From the NCBI RefSeq assembly GCF_900109225.1, contig NZ_FNZK01000003.1, forward strand, positions 62,001 through 126,000: a stretch of 64,000 nt of DNA, written 5' to 3'. This document shows, one piece after another, positions 61,016 to 64,000 of this stretch. Origin of the DNA: Propionispira arboris (GTDB taxonomy: Bacteria > Bacillota > Negativicutes > Selenomonadales > Selenomonadaceae). Position numbers and translations under genes: made by a program. The stretch's first letter is position 1; the number at the start of each line of letters is the position of its first letter. The notes beneath the pieces were generated by a model. The model was not told where the DNA came from. It ran no database searches and was given only the letters and a program-made list of their open reading frames with translations.

Positions 61016-61207
61016 TTAAATTGCACGTGCAACTTTACCGGAACGTAAGCAACGAGTACAAACATTAATTCGTTTAACTTCACCACTAACTACAGCACGA
61101 ACACGTTGGATATTAGGTTTCCAAGTCCGTTTTGTTTTTAAGTGAGAATGGCTGACGTTCATACCAGCTACTTCACCTTTTGCGCAAATTTCACAAACAT
61201 TTGCCAT
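61016..61207 (-). CDS. rpmB: Ribosomal protein L28
   Basis: A 63-residue protein, MANVCEICAKGEVAGMNVSH, with CxxC pairs (CEIC, CTRC) of the zinc-binding form. I chose the ATG at 61207, where AAAGGAGGTGG is at the right distance; an ATG three codons earlier lies in that site. It is transcribed toward hslO. Confidence 0.97.
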   Translation of the reverse strand: MANVCEICAKGEVAGMNVSHSHLKTKRTWKPNIQRVRAVVSGEVKRINVCTRCLRSGKVARAI

Positions 61208-61307
61208 GTAGTCCACCTCCTTTAAGTAAAGGACAGAGCTATCCTCATACGTAATACAAGTATTCTATCACAAAATTGGCATTGATTGCAAGAAGTTTTA
61301 TAAATAC

Positions 61308-61342
61308 TACCATAGATTGGAGACGAATACCAATCTATGGTA
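61308..61342. repeat. Perfect 13-bp inverted repeat
   Basis: TACCATAGATTGG and CCAATCTATGGTA flank the nine-base loop AGACGAATA, between the RidA-like gene and rpmB. No T run adjoins it on either strand. It may be the weak terminator of the RidA-like gene or a protein-binding site for rpmB. Confidence 0.6.
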
Positions 61343-61383
61343 ACACATTTCAGCGGGAAGGTAAACTAAATTTTTGCCAATGA

Positions 61384-61716
61384 TCAGCAGTTTGCGTAGG
61401 TCATCTTTTTGGCGACCATTTCAAATGAAATTGGCGCTTGTTCATCATATGTTGGTATGATTGAATTATTAGGCTGAGCACTGCCAAAAAAATTCTGATA
61501 ACAATCTTTCATGGAAGACCAATAGTCGAGATTTGGCACATAAATATTTACTTTGATGATGTTATATTTATTGCTGTGATGTCGGTCGAGTTTAATTTCC
61601 ATTTGTTTTAAGGTTTTATAAGTTTGTTCACCTAGATTAGGGCTGAACGTACTCATTTGATTGGATATATAGATTACGTCGCTATGGACGACAGGCTCAT
61701 CTTGATTCAGGCGCAT
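61384..61716 (-). CDS. RidA/YjgF-like protein (YoaB subgroup)
   Basis: A 110-residue protein from the ATG at 61716 (GGGGA upstream). Features fit a single chorismate-mutase-like RidA domain: VVHSDVIYISNQMS, LGEQTYKTLKQMEIKL, IIKVNIYVPNLDYWSSM and NFFGSAQPNNSIIP. The Arg that binds substrate carboxylates in RidA (PxRSTV region) is replaced (QPNNSIIP). It is therefore probably not an enamine deaminase but a diverged YoaB-type member of unknown role. An in-frame start at 61767 would add 17 residues. Confidence 0.65.
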   Translation of the reverse strand: MRLNQDEPVVHSDVIYISNQMSTFSPNLGEQTYKTLKQMEIKLDRHHSNKYNIIKVNIYVPNLDYWSSMKDCYQNFFGSAQPNNSIIPTYDEQAPISFEMVAKKMTYANC

Positions 61717-61869
61717 AAAAATTCCCCATTTCCATGTTGGCAGCATCCATAAAATGTTCGCTGTCAAATAATATAATTCTATAGTAACTATTTTTCTTGT
61801 TATAGTAAATAGGATTACGTCGGATTGTGTCGGATTTTACAAAGTATACACGAATACAAAGAGCTTTAG

Positions 61870-61898
61870 TTGTAGATTGAGTCCATATTTGTTAAAAT
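61870..61898 (+). promoter_or_regulatory. Promoter of recG
   Basis: TTGTAG at 61870-61875, a 17-base spacer, and TAAAAT at 61893-61898. The start is about 50 bases before the recG ATG. Confidence 0.6.
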
Positions 61899-61951
61899 GA
61901 AGAATACGAATGTAAGTTCTTATTTTAAGATAAATAATTTGGAGCAGAATA

Positions 61952-64000
61952 ATGAATACAGATCTTGAGACAAAAGTACAATATTTAAAAGGCGTAGGTC
62001 CGGTAAAAAGTAAAGCTTTCGTAAATTTGGGCATTACTACTGTTTATGATTTGCTAACGCATTATCCGCGGCGGTATGAAGATCGCAGTGTTGTTACCAA
62101 ACTTTCCGAAGCTAAAGTCGGCGAGACAGAGACTATCAGCGGCATTTTGATAAATGTGACAGAGCATAATCCCAGGCGAGGATTGAAACTTTTGAAAGCA
62201 TTGGTTAATGATGGTTCAGGTTTTTTGCAAATAACTTGGTTCAATCAGCCCTTTGTTAAAAAAAATCTAAAAATTGGTCGACGAATCTTTGCTACAGGAA
62301 AAGTGAATTATGCATATGGTGGACAGGGTCAATTTGAAATGAATCCTATTATTGATTATGAGGTTGCCGAAGAACAGGCAGAAGATACCCATAAAATCTT
62401 ACCGGTTTACATGGCAACAGATGCCTTACCACAAAAATTTTTACGTAAACTCATAGAGCAGGTTTTAGATGAGTCTATTAAGATTCCCGAAAATCTTCCA
62501 AAACATTTGCAACTCGAGTATCAATTGATGGATCGAAAAGACGCTATGTATAAAATTCATTTTCCCACAACAATGGAGGAAATGACAAAGGCTCGTTATC
62601 GATTAGCATTTGAAGAACTGTATTTGATTCAATGTGGTCTTTTAGTTTTGAAAAAACAAAGCCGTGATAAACAAAAAGGTATCCGGCATTTAATGAATAG
62701 TACTTTATTGAAGAAAGTACTACATAAAATTCCGTTTAAATTGACTACGGATCAAAAGTTGGTTTTGGAAGAAATTTATCATGATATGGAGTCCAGTTTG
62801 CCAATGCGGCGTTTAATTCAAGGGGATGTTGGTTCTGGTAAGACAATTGTATCGGTGCTTGCTCTAGTAAAAACGATTGAAAATGGTTACCAGGGAGCGT
62901 TGATGGCACCAACTGAAATTCTAGCAGAACAGCATCTTGCCAGCTTTACAAATTTACTGGATTCTTGCGGCATACGAATTGGCTTTTTGAGCGGCAAGCT
63001 TACGAAAAAAAATCGTGAAGTAACACTTGAAAAAATTGCGGCGGGGGAAGTAGATCTTGTGATTGGTACGCATGCACTCATTCAGGAAGCAGTTCAGTTT
63101 AAAAATCTCGGGCTGGTTGTGACGGATGAACAGCATCGGTTTGGAATTCGTCAGCGGGCCCTGTTAGAAGAAAAAGGTCAGCTTATGCCGGATGTTTTAG
63201 TAATGACAGCGACGCCAATTCCACGAACTATGACTCTTACAGTGTATGGTGATTTGGATGTATCTGTCATTAAACAACTGCCGCCGGGACGTAAACCGAT
63301 ACGGACGTTTGTCCGGACAAGCAGTAAGCGAGACCTCATCTATCAGTTTGTTAAAGCAGAGATTGCCAAAGGTCGCCAAGCTTATGTAGTTTGTCCTTTG
63401 ATCGAAATGTCAGAGACGCTCAATGTACAATCCGCGACTGAGGTTTATGAAGAACTTACCGGTGGGATATTTCGTGATATAGAATGTGGACTTGTCCATG
63501 GGAAACTTTCTTCCAAAGAAAAAGAGAAAATCATGTTGGAATTTCATGCGGGAACAATTAAACTACTGGTTGCAACGACGGTAATAGAAGTTGGTGTCAA
63601 TGTGCCAAATGCTAGTATCATGGTAATTGAAGGAGCTGATCGTTTTGGGCTGGCACAGCTTCATCAGCTGCGTGGGCGAATCGGACGCGGTCAATACCAG
63701 TCCTATTGTATTTTAATTTCCCAAGGAAAGTCTGCTGTGGCGAAAGAGCGGCTTGGTATCATGGAAAAGACGAATAGTGGATTTGCTTTGGCAGAAGAGG
63801 ATTTAAAATTGCGTGGGCCAGGTCAATTTTTTGGTTCGATGCAGCATGGTTTGGCAGATCTGAAAATAGCCGATGTCTTGAATGATCTGGATATTTTATT
63901 AAAAGCTAGAGATGCTGCCTTAAAGACTCTGGCAAGTGTGGATGATTTACGTTATATCTTAGAGATTTTATCGTTGCAATATAAAGATCAGTTTATGAAA
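61952..64000 (+). CDS. recG: ATP-dependent DNA helicase RecG (3' end outside window)
   Basis: The visible 683 residues run to the window edge without a stop; a full RecG is about 680-700, so nearly all is present. The wedge/OB domain (LKGVGPVKSKAFVNLGI, HYPRRYEDRS, ETISGILINV) is followed by helicase motifs: GDVGSGKT (Walker A), APTEILAEQH, TDEQHRFG (DExH box as in RecG), MTATPIPRTMTLTVYGD and QLRGRIGRG. It remodels stalled replication forks and Holliday junctions. GGAGCAGA precedes the ATG. Confidence 0.96.
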   Translation, partial: MNTDLETKVQYLKGVGPVKSKAFVNLGITTVYDLLTHYPRRYEDRSVVTKLSEAKVGETETISGILINVTEHNPRRGLKLLKALVNDGSGFLQITWFNQPFVKKNLKIGRRIFATGKVNYAYGGQGQFEMNPIIDYEVAEEQAEDTHKILPVYMATDALPQKFLRKLIEQVLDESIKIPENLPKHLQLEYQLMDRKDAMYKIHFPTTMEEMTKARYRLAFEELYLIQCGLLVLKKQSRDKQKGIRHLMNSTLLKKVLHKIPFKLTTDQKLVLEEIYHDMESSLPMRRLIQGDVGSGKTIVSVLALVKTIENGYQGALMAPTEILAEQHLASFTNLLDSCGIRIGFLSGKLTKKNREVTLEKIAAGEVDLVIGTHALIQEAVQFKNLGLVVTDEQHRFGIRQRALLEEKGQLMPDVLVMTATPIPRTMTLTVYGDLDVSVIKQLPPGRKPIRTFVRTSSKRDLIYQFVKAEIAKGRQAYVVCPLIEMSETLNVQSATEVYEELTGGIFRDIECGLVHGKLSSKEKEKIMLEFHAGTIKLLVATTVIEVGVNVPNASIMVIEGADRFGLAQLHQLRGRIGRGQYQSYCILISQGKSAVAKERLGIMEKTNSGFALAEEDLKLRGPGQFFGSMQHGLADLKIADVLNDLDILLKARDAALKTLASVDDLRYILEILSLQYKDQFMK

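Overview
The window reads as a stretch of chromosome from a low-GC Firmicute with an outer membrane (class Negativicutes). It combines classic Firmicutes operons (fapR-plsX-fab, smc-ftsY-ylxM-ffh-rpsP-trmD-rplS-rbgA-rnhB, aroCKB, ribDEBAH) with diderm traits: an S-layer-homology porin preceded by a signal peptide, and a complete-looking type IV pilus assembly cluster. I cannot name genus or species from sequence alone. Nearly all of the window is coding. I see no prophage, insertion sequence with a transposase, CRISPR array or rRNA.

Layout: 1-1.5 kb is the 3' part of an EF-G-like gene. It is followed by a shared terminator, tRNA-Gln(CUG) and a DUF4127 gene on the minus strand. 3.6-6.5 kb holds rsmD, coaD, a coiled-coil protein gene and tmcAL. 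6.5-17.1 kb is yceD-rpmF and then the fatty-acid synthesis operon (fapR, plsX, fabH, fabK, fabD, fabG, acpP, a second FabK/NMO-like flavoprotein, fabF), followed by rnc and a radical SAM gene. 17.2-19.1 kb has a thioesterase, an HxlR regulator and a metallo-beta-lactamase-fold hydrolase. 19.2-32.0 kb is the chromosome/SRP/ribosome block (smc, ftsY, ylxM, ffh, rpsP, khpA, ylqD, rimM, trmD, a SPOUT methyltransferase, rplS, lepB, rbgA, rnhB). 32.0-34.6 kb carries a FliK-like gene interrupted by a -1 frameshift at an A AAA AAG heptamer, and a stand-alone FlhB C-terminal-like gene. 34.7-36.7 kb is yraN, ubiX and aroE. 36.8-45.1 kb is pilB, pilT, pilC, a pilin, prepilin peptidase, four minor pilins, a PilM-PilN fusion and pilO. 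45.3-48.1 kb is aroC-aroK-aroB. 48.4-54.5 kb is a sucrose locus (PTS transporter, SLH-porin, LacI-type regulator, GH32 hydrolase) with recurring operator-like boxes. 54.8-55.7 kb is a second MBL-fold gene. 55.7-59.9 kb contains a candidate small RNA, a decayed FMN riboswitch fragment, an intact FMN riboswitch with terminator and the riboflavin operon. 60.0-64.0 kb is hslO, rpmB, a RidA-like gene and the 5' part of recG, which runs off the window.

The most unusual features are: (i) a family of at least six dispersed, terminally inverted, non-coding elements of about 40-150 bp lying between genes (3.5, 18.3, 31.1, 34.6, 36.7 and 48.3 kb); (ii) the FliK-like frameshift, where the two frames overlap in only about 19 bases that contain a perfect -1 slippery heptamer; (iii) the FMN riboswitch fragment just upstream of the intact one; and (iv) the shortened PilM fused to PilN. 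No entirely new multi-gene system is evident; the rest is well-known housekeeping content.

Gene starts were adjusted where ribosome-binding sites or family alignments favour an internal codon (for example acpP TTG, smc TTG, ffh, rpsP, aroC, aroB, ribD, rpmB). Family assignments come from recognised motifs and gene order, not from database searches.
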